Of a stretch of DNA of 14,737 nucleotides, positions 1-8,961 are shown one piece after another. Source of the DNA: Bacteroidota bacterium. Its GTDB lineage: Bacteria > Bacteroidota > Bacteroidia > Bacteroidales > VadinHA17. The first letter of the stretch is position 1. Each line of letters opens with the position of its first letter. Location of the stretch: NCBI GenBank assembly GCA_030593185.1, contig JAUVHQ010000022.1, positions 1 to 14,737 of the forward strand, written 5' to 3'. Both the position numbers and the translations under genes were made by a program. The notes beneath the pieces are model-generated. The model saw only the letters and a list, made by a program, of their open reading frames with translations, did no database searches and was not told the origin of the DNA.

Positions 1-1596
1 CATATTAAAAGGAATGACTACCTGATTAACCTTATCCAAACACTTTTTGAGATATTATTCTTTTACCATCCCTGTGTTTGGTGGATATCGTATGTTATCA
101 GGAAAGAACGTGAAAATTGTTGTGACGATGTTGCGGTATCAATATGCGGAGGATCATCGATTTATATTAATGCACTTAAAAATCTGGAAGAAATGAAAAC
201 AAAAAAAATTTTGTATGCAGCTGCTTTTACAGGAAAAAAGTTCCATCTGTACGAGAGAATGAAACGGTTAATTTCACACCCCAGGAATAGTAATATTTCC
301 GACCGTATTACCTCAGTGATACTTGTTTTTGCAGTGGCTCTGATTATAATATTAAATGTAAGAGCATCAACGCTTGGCAATACAGTAGACGGAAACATAG
401 CTAATCTCATAACTAGCCATAAACAAGTTTTTACGGACAATAATAAAATATATCAGTCCGGGATGATTTTTTCACAACCTGTAATAGGAATTGAAAGTTC
501 AGCTTTAATTATTAAGAACCTTAAACAAAACCAACTGAATAGTTTCCAGGATGACACTCTGAAAATTACAAAAGAGGAGTATGCAGAAATAAAAGCAGAA
601 TTAGAAACAATTATGGAAGAGATGAAAAGTGCAATGAAGGAGATAGAGGAGATTGATATTGAACAAATCAGGGAAGAGATAATGAGAGCAGTAAAGGAGA
701 TAAAGGAGATTAATATGGAGCAAGTAAGACAGGAGATGCAGAGGGCAATGAAGGAGGTGGATAAAGTTGATCTGGAAAAAATCCATAAGGAGATGAAGAA
801 AGCATCGGAAAAAATGAAAGAGGTAGATATGGAAAAAATTCATGAAGAGATTGAAAAATCGCAGATAGAAATGAAAAAAGCAATGGCTGAGTTTTATGCT
901 CAACACAAAGAACAATTTAAACAAGAAATGGCCCATGCACAAAAGGAAATGCAGCGTGCAATGCAATATATGAAATCAGAGGAATTTCAAAAGAATATAG
1001 ATAATGCAAGGAAACAATATCAACAAAGCCTGGTATATTTTGATTCTATTCGAAATTCCGGTGAATGGCAGGAGGCAATGAATGAAGTAAAGCGTGCCAT
1101 GCATGAATTTAATGAGAAGAGAAGAGAAATATTTCAGGAATACAATGATACTATGAGGGAAGCTATGCACGAAAAGAATGAAATTCTACATGAAATTATG
1201 GAAGAGGAATTTGAGGATTTTGATGAAGATTTTGAAGAAATTCAAGAGCAGTATGAAAAGGAGGCATTACGCGAAAAAGAAGAAGAAAGAGAGTTATTAG
1301 AAAAACGTGAACTACAAATCGAAAAGGAGAAGCAGGGGGAACAGGTGTTGAAGGAAGAAAGAATGCTGAAAGAGGAGAAGCTTAAGGGAAACAAATTTCA
1401 AGAGGTTATAAAATCAGAGCTGGTTAAAGATAAATTGGTGGATGGTACTGCATATAAATACAGACTTACTGCTAAAAAACTTTTTATAAATGGTAAAAAG
1501 CAATCTAAAAAGGTTTTTACTAAATATTCATTGCTACACAAAGAAAATAATATAAAACTTGACAAGAATGGTGAATATCAGTTTTCCGGAAACTGA
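1..1596 (+). CDS. M56 (BlaR1/MecR1-like) membrane metallopeptidase with C-terminal coiled coil, 5' truncated
   Basis: The reading frame is open from base 1 and continues from outside the window; 531 residues are visible. It opens with HIKRND, which matches the residues around the second zinc histidine of the M56 HExxH motif, so the first half of the motif lies outside. Next come a membrane segment with HPCVWW (about residues 10-33) and ERENCCDD (about 41-48), matching the family's ERExxCDD region. A second membrane segment follows at about 104-120. In place of a penicillin-binding sensor domain the rest is very charged and probably helical: a 19-residue repeat at 652-879, then Glu/Lys-rich helix to about residue 470. 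The tail (about 474-520) resembles the C-terminal domain of many Bacteroidota M56 proteins. M56 proteins often pair with a BlaI-type repressor, which would lie to the left and cannot be seen. The family is confident; the signal it senses is unknown. Confidence 0.85.
   Translation, partial: HIKRNDYLINLIQTLFEILFFYHPCVWWISYVIRKERENCCDDVAVSICGGSSIYINALKNLEEMKTKKILYAAAFTGKKFHLYERMKRLISHPRNSNISDRITSVILVFAVALIIILNVRASTLGNTVDGNIANLITSHKQVFTDNNKIYQSGMIFSQPVIGIESSALIIKNLKQNQLNSFQDDTLKITKEEYAEIKAELETIMEEMKSAMKEIEEIDIEQIREEIMRAVKEIKEINMEQVRQEMQRAMKEVDKVDLEKIHKEMKKASEKMKEVDMEKIHEEIEKSQIEMKKAMAEFYAQHKEQFKQEMAHAQKEMQRAMQYMKSEEFQKNIDNARKQYQQSLVYFDSIRNSGEWQEAMNEVKRAMHEFNEKRREIFQEYNDTMREAMHEKNEILHEIMEEEFEDFDEDFEEIQEQYEKEALREKEEERELLEKRELQIEKEKQGEQVLKEERMLKEEKLKGNKFQEVIKSELVKDKLVDGTAYKYRLTAKKLFINGKKQSKKVFTKYSLLHKENNIKLDKNGEYQFSGN
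652..879 (+). repeat. 57-bp coding repeat (19-residue helical units) inside the M56 protein
   Basis: Four consecutive in-frame units of 57 bases start at 652, 709, 766 and 823. At the protein level each begins with (I/V)-(D/N)-(I/M/L)-E-(Q/K)-(I/V) and continues with charged residues and spaced Met, Ile and Ala: IDIEQIREEI, INMEQVRQEM, VDLEKIHKEM, VDMEKIHEEI. The fourth unit drifts after its first half. The DNA is diverged between units, so the repeat is old or held by selection on the protein rather than recently amplified. Confidence 0.8.
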
Positions 1597-1602
1597 GAAC
1601 AC

Positions 1603-1632
1603 TATACAAAATTGGTTCTATAAATTTGTATA
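1603..1632. terminator. possible bidirectional terminator between convergent genes
   Basis: TATACAAA (1603-1610) and TTTGTATA (1625-1632) form an 8-bp inverted repeat with a 14-base loop. It lies exactly between the stop of the M56 gene and the stop of the convergent lipoprotein gene. The stem is A+T-rich and weak and there is no clean U tract, so the call rests mainly on position. Confidence 0.3.
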
Positions 1633-1636
1633 ACAA

Positions 1637-2077
1637 CTAGGGTGCTTTCTCTTTTAGTCTCAAGTCATATCTGCCACCCTTAATAATCCAGCAAATAGTA
1701 TCGCACTGGTCAGTAACACGATTAGTTTTAATTCTATCCCCATCAACAGCAAAAACCGAATCATTACCAACCTTATATTCAGCTTTAACAGAATAATAAT
1801 GATTCAATGGAACTTCTATATAAACTGTTTTCTCAGAAACAGTATCTCTTATTCTTATCCGGCCGGCTTCTATTCTGTCCCTGTAAATTGTTATTGGAAC
1901 CTCAGGGTTTTCATTATTTATGGTTAATTGAATTATTAATTCACTACTATCAGGCTTAATACGATAGCAATCAGAACAATTTACTTCAAGAAAGTTAAAC
2001 TTTTCATCACAAGAAAATATAAGATTTGCCATTATCGGAAGTAAAACCATAAAAAATAGTGGGATTTTCTTTTTCAT
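1637..2077 (-). CDS. small predicted lipoprotein, function unknown
   Basis: This 146-residue protein starts with a basic, hydrophobic leader (MKKKIPLFFMVLLPIMANLIFSC). Cys23 in LIFSC is a plausible lipidation site, so the product is probably an envelope lipoprotein. The mature part has a second Cys pair (NCSDC, about 34-37) and a third near the C-terminus (CDTIC, about 125-129), which could form disulfides outside the cytoplasm. Alternating hydrophobic and polar residues, as in ELIIQLTI and KTVYIEVPL, suggest a small beta-sandwich. I do not recognise the family. It converges on the M56 gene with a 40-base gap, and nothing in the context shows its role. Confidence 0.75.
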   Translation of the reverse strand: MKKKIPLFFMVLLPIMANLIFSCDEKFNFLEVNCSDCYRIKPDSSELIIQLTINNENPEVPITIYRDRIEAGRIRIRDTVSEKTVYIEVPLNHYYSVKAEYKVGNDSVFAVDGDRIKTNRVTDQCDTICWIIKGGRYDLRLKEKAP

Positions 2078-2133
2078 ACTCAGTTTATTGTAAATATTCC
2101 GTTTTGTCGTCTGCTGACTGCCTCTTTATCGTT

Positions 2134-2165
2134 ATTGGTCAATTGGTTAATTGGTTAATTAGTTA
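2134..2165 (+). repeat. degenerate 8-bp tandem array (ATTGGTTA units)
   Basis: Four head-to-tail octamers: ATTGGTCA, ATTGGTTA, ATTGGTTA, ATTAGTTA. The array lies in the 242-base intergenic region upstream of the lipoprotein gene and downstream of the ankyrin gene. Confidence 0.8.
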
Positions 2166-2196
2166 TATATATAAGCTATGTCTTCATGAAATCCTT

Positions 2197-2224
2197 AGCT
2201 CAATGCTCTCCGCGCTCTGCTCTT
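2197..2224 (+). repeat. degenerate 7-bp tandem array (nGCTCnn units)
   Basis: Four heptamers: AGCTCAA, TGCTCTC, CGCGCTC, TGCTCTT. The same lexicon recurs at 11764-11791 in another intergenic region. This array is two units (14 bases) longer between the shared CTTAGCTC and TCTGCTCTT blocks. Confidence 0.7.
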
Positions 2225-2278
2225 CAATCATCATTTATAATTCAAAAGACTTCAGTGTTTATATCAAACTTCATGTCG

Positions 2279-2306
2279 ACTGCCAACTGTTAATTGCCAA
2301 CTGCCA
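2279..2306 (+). repeat. degenerate 7-bp tandem array (ACTGCCA units)
   Basis: Four heptamers: ACTGCCA, ACTGTTA, ATTGCCA, ACTGCCA, followed by a T tract. The array ends 14 bases before the stop codon end of the ankyrin gene, which is read on the other strand. Confidence 0.8.
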
Positions 2307-2319
2307 ACTTTTTTATTGA

Positions 2320-3747
2320 TCAATACCATTCAAGTACTTTATCCCGAAGTTCTTTTTTATGCAGATTAAGGTTTACAGAAACCCCAAGGTTTATCCAATG
2401 CGAATTTATTGGTTTAATACCAGTATTAAAGAACTCATACCCAACATTAAATTTAAACAACTCATAACCCCAGCAAATACCAAAACCGGGGACAATCTTT
2501 GTTACAGACTTTGCTTTTTTGTCTGATCCGGGATATTTCCCGCCAAATGAATAAACAAATTTGCCAAATGCATAAAAATCAACAGATGCTCCGGAAGCAA
2601 GGTTTGAAAGATGCAGATATTTATTAATTCCTAATTCAAGGTTCGATCGTTTCTCCCAATACTGATAAAAAATGTTTTCGTCTGATTTAATCAAAATTCG
2701 TTTTGGGAAAGTACGGGAAAAAAAGCCAAATTGTATACCGGTTTCCAAATTTTCATCAATAATACCTACTTCACTTCCAAAATACAAGTCACTGGTATTT
2801 AGTTTAAAACAAGGAGAAAGAAATAACCTGTCGATGGTTGGCCTGAATGTTTTTTTGACTTTTATAGACGATAAATATTTTTTCATTTCCCTTTTACCTG
2901 ACTTTTTGGCGAGCGCATATGCTGTAAATCCTGATTTATCCTGTGTGGAAATCTCTGCACCATAGTTTACCAACATCCGGACTGCATCCAAATGTCCGTT
3001 TTTTATTGCAATAGAAGTTGCAGACAAACCATAATTGTTAACATAGTCCGGATCAGCATGGTAACTGAGAAAAAGATTAATAAGACCGGTATCACCGTTT
3101 TGTGCTGCCATAATCAGTGATGTGTTCCCTTCATGGTCTGTTTGGTTTACTTGAGCCCCATTATCAAGAAGTAGTTTTACAATCTCATAATTACCACCAA
3201 GAGCAGCTGCCATTACAGCATTTGTTCCCTTATTATCCTGTATTTCGATATTTCCTTCATAATACAACAGCATATCGCATAAGCTGTAATAATTATAAGC
3301 AGCTGCATAAATCAAAGAGGAGACTCCATAACTATCCGTATCATTAATATCTGCTCCATGTCTTATTAATAATTCTACAATGTCCATGTTATTATTCAAT
3401 GCAGCACTGACCAAAGCTGTAACCTGATTTTCTGGCTTTTTATTCACATCCGCACCATTCAAAACAAGGATTTTAACTGTTTTCAGGAATTCATTATCAG
3501 CAGCAAACATAAGTGGGGTAATTCCATTCCACATTGAAGTATTCGGATCAGCTCCTGCTTCCAAAAGTTTTAATACACTAGCATCATTTCCCATGTAAGC
3601 AGCATCCAGAAGTTTTTTATTTAACTCGTCAACATTCATATCCTTCTGTGAACTTATTATGCTGTCCTGAACCTGAGCAATAACAGGTGTATATGTTATA
3701 ATGATTACCAGAAGGAAAAAAAATCTTCGAAATACAAAATCAATCAT
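2320..3747 (-). CDS. secreted ankyrin-repeat protein with beta-rich C-terminal domain
   Basis: The 475-residue product has an N-terminal signal peptide (residues 1-25, hydrophobic FFFLLVIIITYTPVIAQ, likely cut after AQ). Residues about 42-295 are a run of seven to eight ankyrin repeats with the usual signatures, for example LLEAGADPN, LVLNGADVN, LIRHGADIN, LLDNGAQVN and NGHLDAVRMLVNYGA. Residues about 300-463 change character: alternating aromatic, hydrophobic and glycine residues (SEVGII, TGIQFGFF, LELGINKYLHL, VDFYAFGKFVY, GFGICWGYEL, FKFNVGYEFF, WINLGVSVNLNL) look like a small outer-membrane-type beta-barrel or a beta-sandwich. The inference is a periplasmic protein-interaction module tied to the envelope. 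The gene stands alone on its strand, divergent from the kinase-like gene. The ankyrin part is certain; the barrel reading is tentative. Confidence 0.85.
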   Translation of the reverse strand: MIDFVFRRFFFLLVIIITYTPVIAQVQDSIISSQKDMNVDELNKKLLDAAYMGNDASVLKLLEAGADPNTSMWNGITPLMFAADNEFLKTVKILVLNGADVNKKPENQVTALVSAALNNNMDIVELLIRHGADINDTDSYGVSSLIYAAAYNYYSLCDMLLYYEGNIEIQDNKGTNAVMAAALGGNYEIVKLLLDNGAQVNQTDHEGNTSLIMAAQNGDTGLINLFLSYHADPDYVNNYGLSATSIAIKNGHLDAVRMLVNYGAEISTQDKSGFTAYALAKKSGKREMKKYLSSIKVKKTFRPTIDRLFLSPCFKLNTSDLYFGSEVGIIDENLETGIQFGFFSRTFPKRILIKSDENIFYQYWEKRSNLELGINKYLHLSNLASGASVDFYAFGKFVYSFGGKYPGSDKKAKSVTKIVPGFGICWGYELFKFNVGYEFFNTGIKPINSHWINLGVSVNLNLHKKELRDKVLEWY

Positions 3748-4147
3748 ATATTTTATTTTTTCAACAAAAAAAATAAAGGAAATAAGAATTTATCAATTTT
3801 ATAAAAAAAACATGAAAGATTTTTTTTTTAATGAATTTTTTTATATATTTGAAGATGAAAATGAGGTTCTAATCCGTTACTCTTCTCTTAATTTTAGGTT
3901 TAGTTGTTGGTTTATTATCTTCATTTAATTCACTTTCATTGCATCAAAAATAAGGGTGCTTAGTTTCCAGGATTGTGAACCTCATTTTTTCTTCTCTTCT
4001 AATTAAATTCAATACCATTTATTAATTATTTGTTTTACTGTAGTTTAGCTACAGTTTATATTTTAATATAATATTTTCAACTATGTTGGTAATATTGATA
4101 ACTTAGTAAGCAGGTTAAGAATTTTTTCCACCATTTGATTTTTTTTT
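3748..4147. promoter_or_regulatory. 400-base A+T-rich divergent intergenic region
   Basis: This region separates the ankyrin gene (-) from the kinase-like gene (+), so it should hold promoters for both. No convincing gene is present. Perfect -7 matches are seen on the plus strand (TATATTTG, 3844-3851) and the minus strand (TATTTTTG, 3952-3945), but neither has a good -33 partner and both are far from the start codons. An inverted repeat is listed separately. Confidence 0.45.
4037..4055. promoter_or_regulatory. perfect inverted repeat, operator or hairpin candidate
   Basis: ACTGTAG (4037-4043), loop TTTAG, CTACAGT (4049-4055): a perfect 7-bp inverted repeat about 90 bases upstream of the kinase-like gene. 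It has no trailing U tract in either direction, so it reads better as a protein-binding site or 5'-leader hairpin than as a terminator. Confidence 0.35.
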
Positions 4148-5206
4148 ATGAAAAGTATAAAAATTGAATTATATAGAATACTTATTTTCCTGGGTATTTA
4201 TTTCTCTTTTGCACTGATTGGATATAGCCAGGAGGAGAATTCTGATTATGATTTATTTAAATCACAGCAGATTTTAAAAATACATTTGACATTCCACATT
4301 GACTCATTGTTGAATAACAGAAATGTTGACACTATAGGTCATTTAGGGATCCTTTCATATTTTGAAACAGATGGGAGATCAACAGATATTCGTGTAATTG
4401 TCAAAACGCGGGGTAATTTCAGAAAGAATCCGGACAATTGTAGTTTTCCACCATTAAAACTTGAGTTTTTATCTGATAATTCCAAAGATAGGCTTTTCCG
4501 CGGATTGAAATGGCTCAAGCTTGTAACGCACTGTCAAACAGATAGTACAGAATTTAAACAATTTATTCTGCAGGAATATTTACTTTACAAAACATATAAT
4601 ATAATTTCTCCTTTTAGTTTTAATGTCAGATTACTTGATATTAAGTATATAGATTCTTCAGGATCAGGTACCCCAATTCAGTCCTATGGTTTTTTTATTG
4701 AACGACCCAAACAAATGGCACAAAGAAACGGTGGAGAATTAGTGAAGGCTGATGTTATGTTATACAAGAATCTGGATGAAAATAGTTTAGTAAAATTGTC
4801 CCTCTTTCAATACATGATATGGAATAATGATTGGTCGGTTCCCTTATTGCATAATGTAAAATTCGTTAAGTCCACGAATATTAGCTCGCCCATTTCTGTT
4901 CCATATGATTTCGATTGGGCAGGTATTGTCTCTGCTCCGTACAGAGTACGATCCATTACTGATGATGAAGAAAATGTCGTTGACGTATTTTACTTGGGAA
5001 TTTGTCTTAAGAAAAAAGAACTTATTCCATTCTTTGAATTTTATTTTAGCGTAAAAAATAAAATTTATAGTTTATACCGTGATTTCCCTTATCTGGATGA
5101 TATACAAAAGGAGAGAACTTTGCATATGTATGATGGTTTCTATTCTTTGATAAAAAAACCGGCAAAAGCTAATAGTAAATTCAAAGAAACCTGTTTCCGT
5201 AAATAA
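4148..5206 (+). CDS. secreted protein with kinase-like (CotH-like) motifs, function unknown
   Basis: The 352-residue product has a signal peptide (MKSIKIELYR plus a hydrophobic core, cut near GYSQ/EENS, residue 28). A conserved-looking block follows: VIVKTRGNFRKNPDNCSFPPLKLEF (about 84-107), KWLKLVTHC (121-129) and LQEYLLYKTYN (141-151). Next are FFIERPKQMAQRNG (182-195), IWNNDWSVPLLHN (224-236) and VPYDFDWAGIV (251-261). The NNDWS...HN block followed by DFDxxG resembles the catalytic and metal-binding loops of protein-kinase-like folds such as CotH and HipA, with Lys86, Lys124 and Glu185 as possible nucleotide-binding residues. I recall similar unnamed proteins in Bacteroidota genomes. The kinase relation is an inference from motif order. 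The gene is monocistronic and converges on the carboxylase operon with a 17-base gap. Confidence 0.75.
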   Translation: MKSIKIELYRILIFLGIYFSFALIGYSQEENSDYDLFKSQQILKIHLTFHIDSLLNNRNVDTIGHLGILSYFETDGRSTDIRVIVKTRGNFRKNPDNCSFPPLKLEFLSDNSKDRLFRGLKWLKLVTHCQTDSTEFKQFILQEYLLYKTYNIISPFSFNVRLLDIKYIDSSGSGTPIQSYGFFIERPKQMAQRNGGELVKADVMLYKNLDENSLVKLSLFQYMIWNNDWSVPLLHNVKFVKSTNISSPISVPYDFDWAGIVSAPYRVRSITDDEENVVDVFYLGICLKKKELIPFFEFYFSVKNKIYSLYRDFPYLDDIQKERTLHMYDGFYSLIKKPAKANSKFKETCFRK

Positions 5207-5223
5207 TCAGTTAACTGTCAGGA

Positions 5224-6762
5224 TTACAGGGGGATATTACCATGTTTTTTCGGAGGATTTGTTTTTACTTTATTTGCAGCCATTTCGAGAGCCTGGATTA
5301 GTTTAAATCTGGTTTGTTTTGGGTAAATAATCTCGTCCAGATATCCAAGTTCAGCTGCCTTATATGGATTAGCAAAGTTTGTTTTGTATTCATCTACAAG
5401 ATCAGATTTTTCGGTATCCTTTAACTTGTTACGATATAAAATATTAACAGCTCCATCAGGACCCATTACAGCAATTTCTGCCATTGGATAAGCATAGTTT
5501 ACATCTGCTCCTATATGTTTACTTGACATTACACAATACGCACCTCCATATGCTTTCCTTGTAATTACAGTAACTTTAGGCACAGTTGCCTCTGAAAAAG
5601 CATATAGCAATTTTGCGCCATGACGTATAATTCCTCCAAATTCCTGTGTCGTACCTGGTAAAAAACCAGGAACATCCTCAAAAGTTACCAGAGGGATATT
5701 AAATGCATCACAAAACCTTACAAAGCGTGCTGCCTTAGTTGATGCATTTATATCCAGAACACCTGCCTGTACTGACGGTTGATTAGCAACTATACCTACC
5801 GGTTTACCATTAAGTCTGACAAACCCGGTAATAATATTTTGTGCATAGTGAAGCATAACTTCCATGAAATCCTTATCATCTGCTATTGTAGAGATAATCT
5901 CTTTCATGTCATAAGGTTTATTGGGATCAACAGGAACAAATTTTTGAAGAAACTCATCTTCCCGTCTGATATCGTCAGTGCATTTTTTTTCGGGCGGATC
6001 CTCCATGTTGTTTGACGGCAAAAATCCAATCAATTCTCTTATCATCATTAGAACCTGTTCATCATTCTCAGCAACAAAATGTGCAACTCCGCTTTTTGAA
6101 TTATGAGTCATTGCTCCACCCAGTTCATCTTTTGTAACATCCTCATGAGTAACTGTTTTAATGACATCTGGTCCGGTAACGAACATATAACTTGTTTTGT
6201 TTACCATAAATATGAAGTCTGTAAGGGCAGGAGAGTAAACAGCTCCACCGGCACAGGGCCCCATAATAGCAGATATCTGTGGTATAACACCTGAACTCAT
6301 CACATTACGATAGAAAATATCAGCATATCCTCCCAAACTCTGAACACCTTCCTGGATTCTGGCACCGCCGGAATCATTAAGACCAATTACCGGAGCTCCC
6401 ATTCTTAAGGCAAGATCCATAAGTTTCACAATTTTATCAGCATTTGTCCTTGAAAGAGTTCCTCCAAATACAGTAAAATCCTGGGCAAAAACATAAACCA
6501 ACCTGCTATCAATTTTCCCATACCCTGTTACTATACCATCACCAGGAATCTTTTTTTTATCCATATCGAAATCTCTGGTATGATGTATTACCATCCGGTC
6601 TGTTTCAATGAAAGTGCCCGGATCGAGCAAAATATCGATTCTTTCTCTTGCAGTTTTCTTTCCGATTTTATGTTGCTTTTCAATTCTTTCAATGCCTCCT
6701 CCTAGTTCCGCAGCATTTTTTCTTTTTTCAAATTCCTGATATTTCTCCTCGTGTGTTGACAT
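5224..6762 (-). CDS. pccB: acyl-CoA carboxylase carboxyltransferase (beta) subunit, propionyl-CoA carboxylase type
   Basis: This 512-residue subunit moves the carboxyl group from carboxybiotin to an acyl-CoA in the cytoplasm. The length and the whole sequence fit the PccB/MmdA family with two crotonase-like halves. The N-terminal half has GKKTARERIDILLDPGTF (34-51), the CoA-side DSGGARIQEGV (130-140) and the first oxyanion motif GPCAGGAVYSPA (168-179). The C-terminal half has the carboxybiotin-side FEDVPGFLPGTTQEFGGIIRHGAK (361-384) and the second oxyanion motif RKAYGGAY (402-409). The C-terminus ends in KKHGNIPL, as in close relatives. It is the last gene of the leftward operon, 120 bases after the biotin carrier gene. 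Position 410 is Cys where propionyl-CoA carboxylases such as human PCCB have Asp, so acyl-CoA choice is uncertain. No sodium-pump subunits are beside it, so a decarboxylase role is unlikely. Confidence 0.93.
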   Translation of the reverse strand: MSTHEEKYQEFEKRKNAAELGGGIERIEKQHKIGKKTARERIDILLDPGTFIETDRMVIHHTRDFDMDKKKIPGDGIVTGYGKIDSRLVYVFAQDFTVFGGTLSRTNADKIVKLMDLALRMGAPVIGLNDSGGARIQEGVQSLGGYADIFYRNVMSSGVIPQISAIMGPCAGGAVYSPALTDFIFMVNKTSYMFVTGPDVIKTVTHEDVTKDELGGAMTHNSKSGVAHFVAENDEQVLMMIRELIGFLPSNNMEDPPEKKCTDDIRREDEFLQKFVPVDPNKPYDMKEIISTIADDKDFMEVMLHYAQNIITGFVRLNGKPVGIVANQPSVQAGVLDINASTKAARFVRFCDAFNIPLVTFEDVPGFLPGTTQEFGGIIRHGAKLLYAFSEATVPKVTVITRKAYGGAYCVMSSKHIGADVNYAYPMAEIAVMGPDGAVNILYRNKLKDTEKSDLVDEYKTNFANPYKAAELGYLDEIIYPKQTRFKLIQALEMAANKVKTNPPKKHGNIPL

Positions 6763-6817
6763 AGTGGGAAAATTTTACTGTATATATGTTTAAAGAATAA
6801 AATTAAAAATTTTATAA

Positions 6818-6829
6818 GGGCAGTTGCCC
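6818..6829 (-). promoter_or_regulatory. intercistronic hairpin between carrier and carboxyltransferase genes
   Basis: GGGCA-GT-TGCCC is a short G+C-rich inverted repeat in an otherwise A+T-only spacer of 120 bases. On the transcribed (minus) strand it is followed by TTATAAAATTTTT. With a four-base loop the stem is only 4 bp, so full termination is unlikely. It could be an RNA processing or stability element, or a weak attenuator. Confidence 0.3.
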
Positions 6830-6882
6830 GGCAAAAAAATAAACAAGAAATCAAGAAAATTTTATCAAATCAGGCCAACAGT

Positions 6883-7386
6883 TTATTCAAGAAGGATTAA
6901 AGATTGGTTACCTTCAATTGTAGCGCCTTCTGTTGTAAGTATTTCTTTTACTTTCCCGTCTTTCTTTGCCTTATATTCACTTTCCATTTTCATTGCCGAG
7001 ATTATTATAAGTGTTTGCCCTGACTCGACGTTATCACCAACCTCAATAGGAATTTTCACAACTTTGCCAGGCATAGGGGAGGAGATAGAACTTTGATCTT
7101 CCTCAACATCATTATTCCCTTTGTTTTTTCTGTAACGGGCTACAGAATCTATAATTTCAACCTCGTAATGGTTGAACTGATGTTTAACAGAGTACTTCCT
7201 CTTATCATCTTCAGACACTACCTTCAGATCGTACGATTTTCCTTTGTATAATAAAGAATAGGTATCCTTATCTATCTTTTTAACATCAACATGATACTTT
7301 TTATTATCAACAATCACTAACAAATTATTTGCTTGTCGTTCAAGTATCTTAACTTCTTTATTCTTCTTGTTTACAATAATTTCCAT
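6883..7386 (-). CDS. biotin carboxyl carrier protein of the acyl-CoA carboxylase
   Basis: This 167-residue protein carries biotin between the carboxylase and carboxyltransferase active sites. The C-terminal half is a biotinyl domain: SSPMPGKVVKIPIEVGDNV (102-120) and the biotinylation motif SAMKME (130-135), with Lys133 the modified residue. The N-terminal 85 residues (for example YHVDVKKIDKDTYSLLYKGKSYDL) are beta-rich and resemble the BT linker that in one-chain propionyl-CoA carboxylase alpha subunits sits between the biotin carboxylase and biotinyl domains. The gene therefore looks like the detached C-terminal part of an alpha subunit. A linker at about 86-100 is Asn/Glu/Asp-rich instead of Pro/Ala-rich. 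It lies 37 bases after the biotin carboxylase gene and is clearly cotranscribed. Confidence 0.92.
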   Translation of the reverse strand: MEIIVNKKNKEVKILERQANNLLVIVDNKKYHVDVKKIDKDTYSLLYKGKSYDLKVVSEDDKRKYSVKHQFNHYEVEIIDSVARYRKNKGNNDVEEDQSSISSPMPGKVVKIPIEVGDNVESGQTLIIISAMKMESEYKAKKDGKVKEILTTEGATIEGNQSLILLE

Positions 7387-7423
7387 AGAGTTCCTTTAAA
7401 TTATTGTGTATTTAAAAGTGTAG

Positions 7424-8938
<1,515 letters not shown>

Positions 8939-8961
8939 AGAAAAATGTTTTTCTAAACAGG

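Noticed and set aside
601..966. Antisense ORF of 121 residues on the minus strand
   Set aside because: It is the mirror of the Glu/Lys-rich coiled-coil coding region, whose codons rarely create antisense stops. The product is Leu/Phe/His-rich with no sensible domain.
2134..2306. CRISPR array
   Set aside because: Units of 7-8 bases directly abut one another; there are no spacers and no cas genes.
2059..2319. 86-residue plus-strand ORF
   Set aside because: It overlaps the 5' end of the lipoprotein gene and runs through three micro-repeat arrays. The translation (NWLI, NCQLL repeats) is just the repeats read as protein.
3701..3928. 75-residue plus-strand ORF in the divergent region
   Set aside because: It starts inside the antisense of the ankyrin signal peptide and is Phe/Ile/Lys low-complexity sequence from poly-T and poly-A tracts.
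5224..6762. Sodium-pumping methylmalonyl-CoA decarboxylase alpha subunit
   Set aside because: The sequence family overlaps, but the operon has a biotin carboxylase and no membrane beta or gamma subunits, which points to an ATP-dependent carboxylase.
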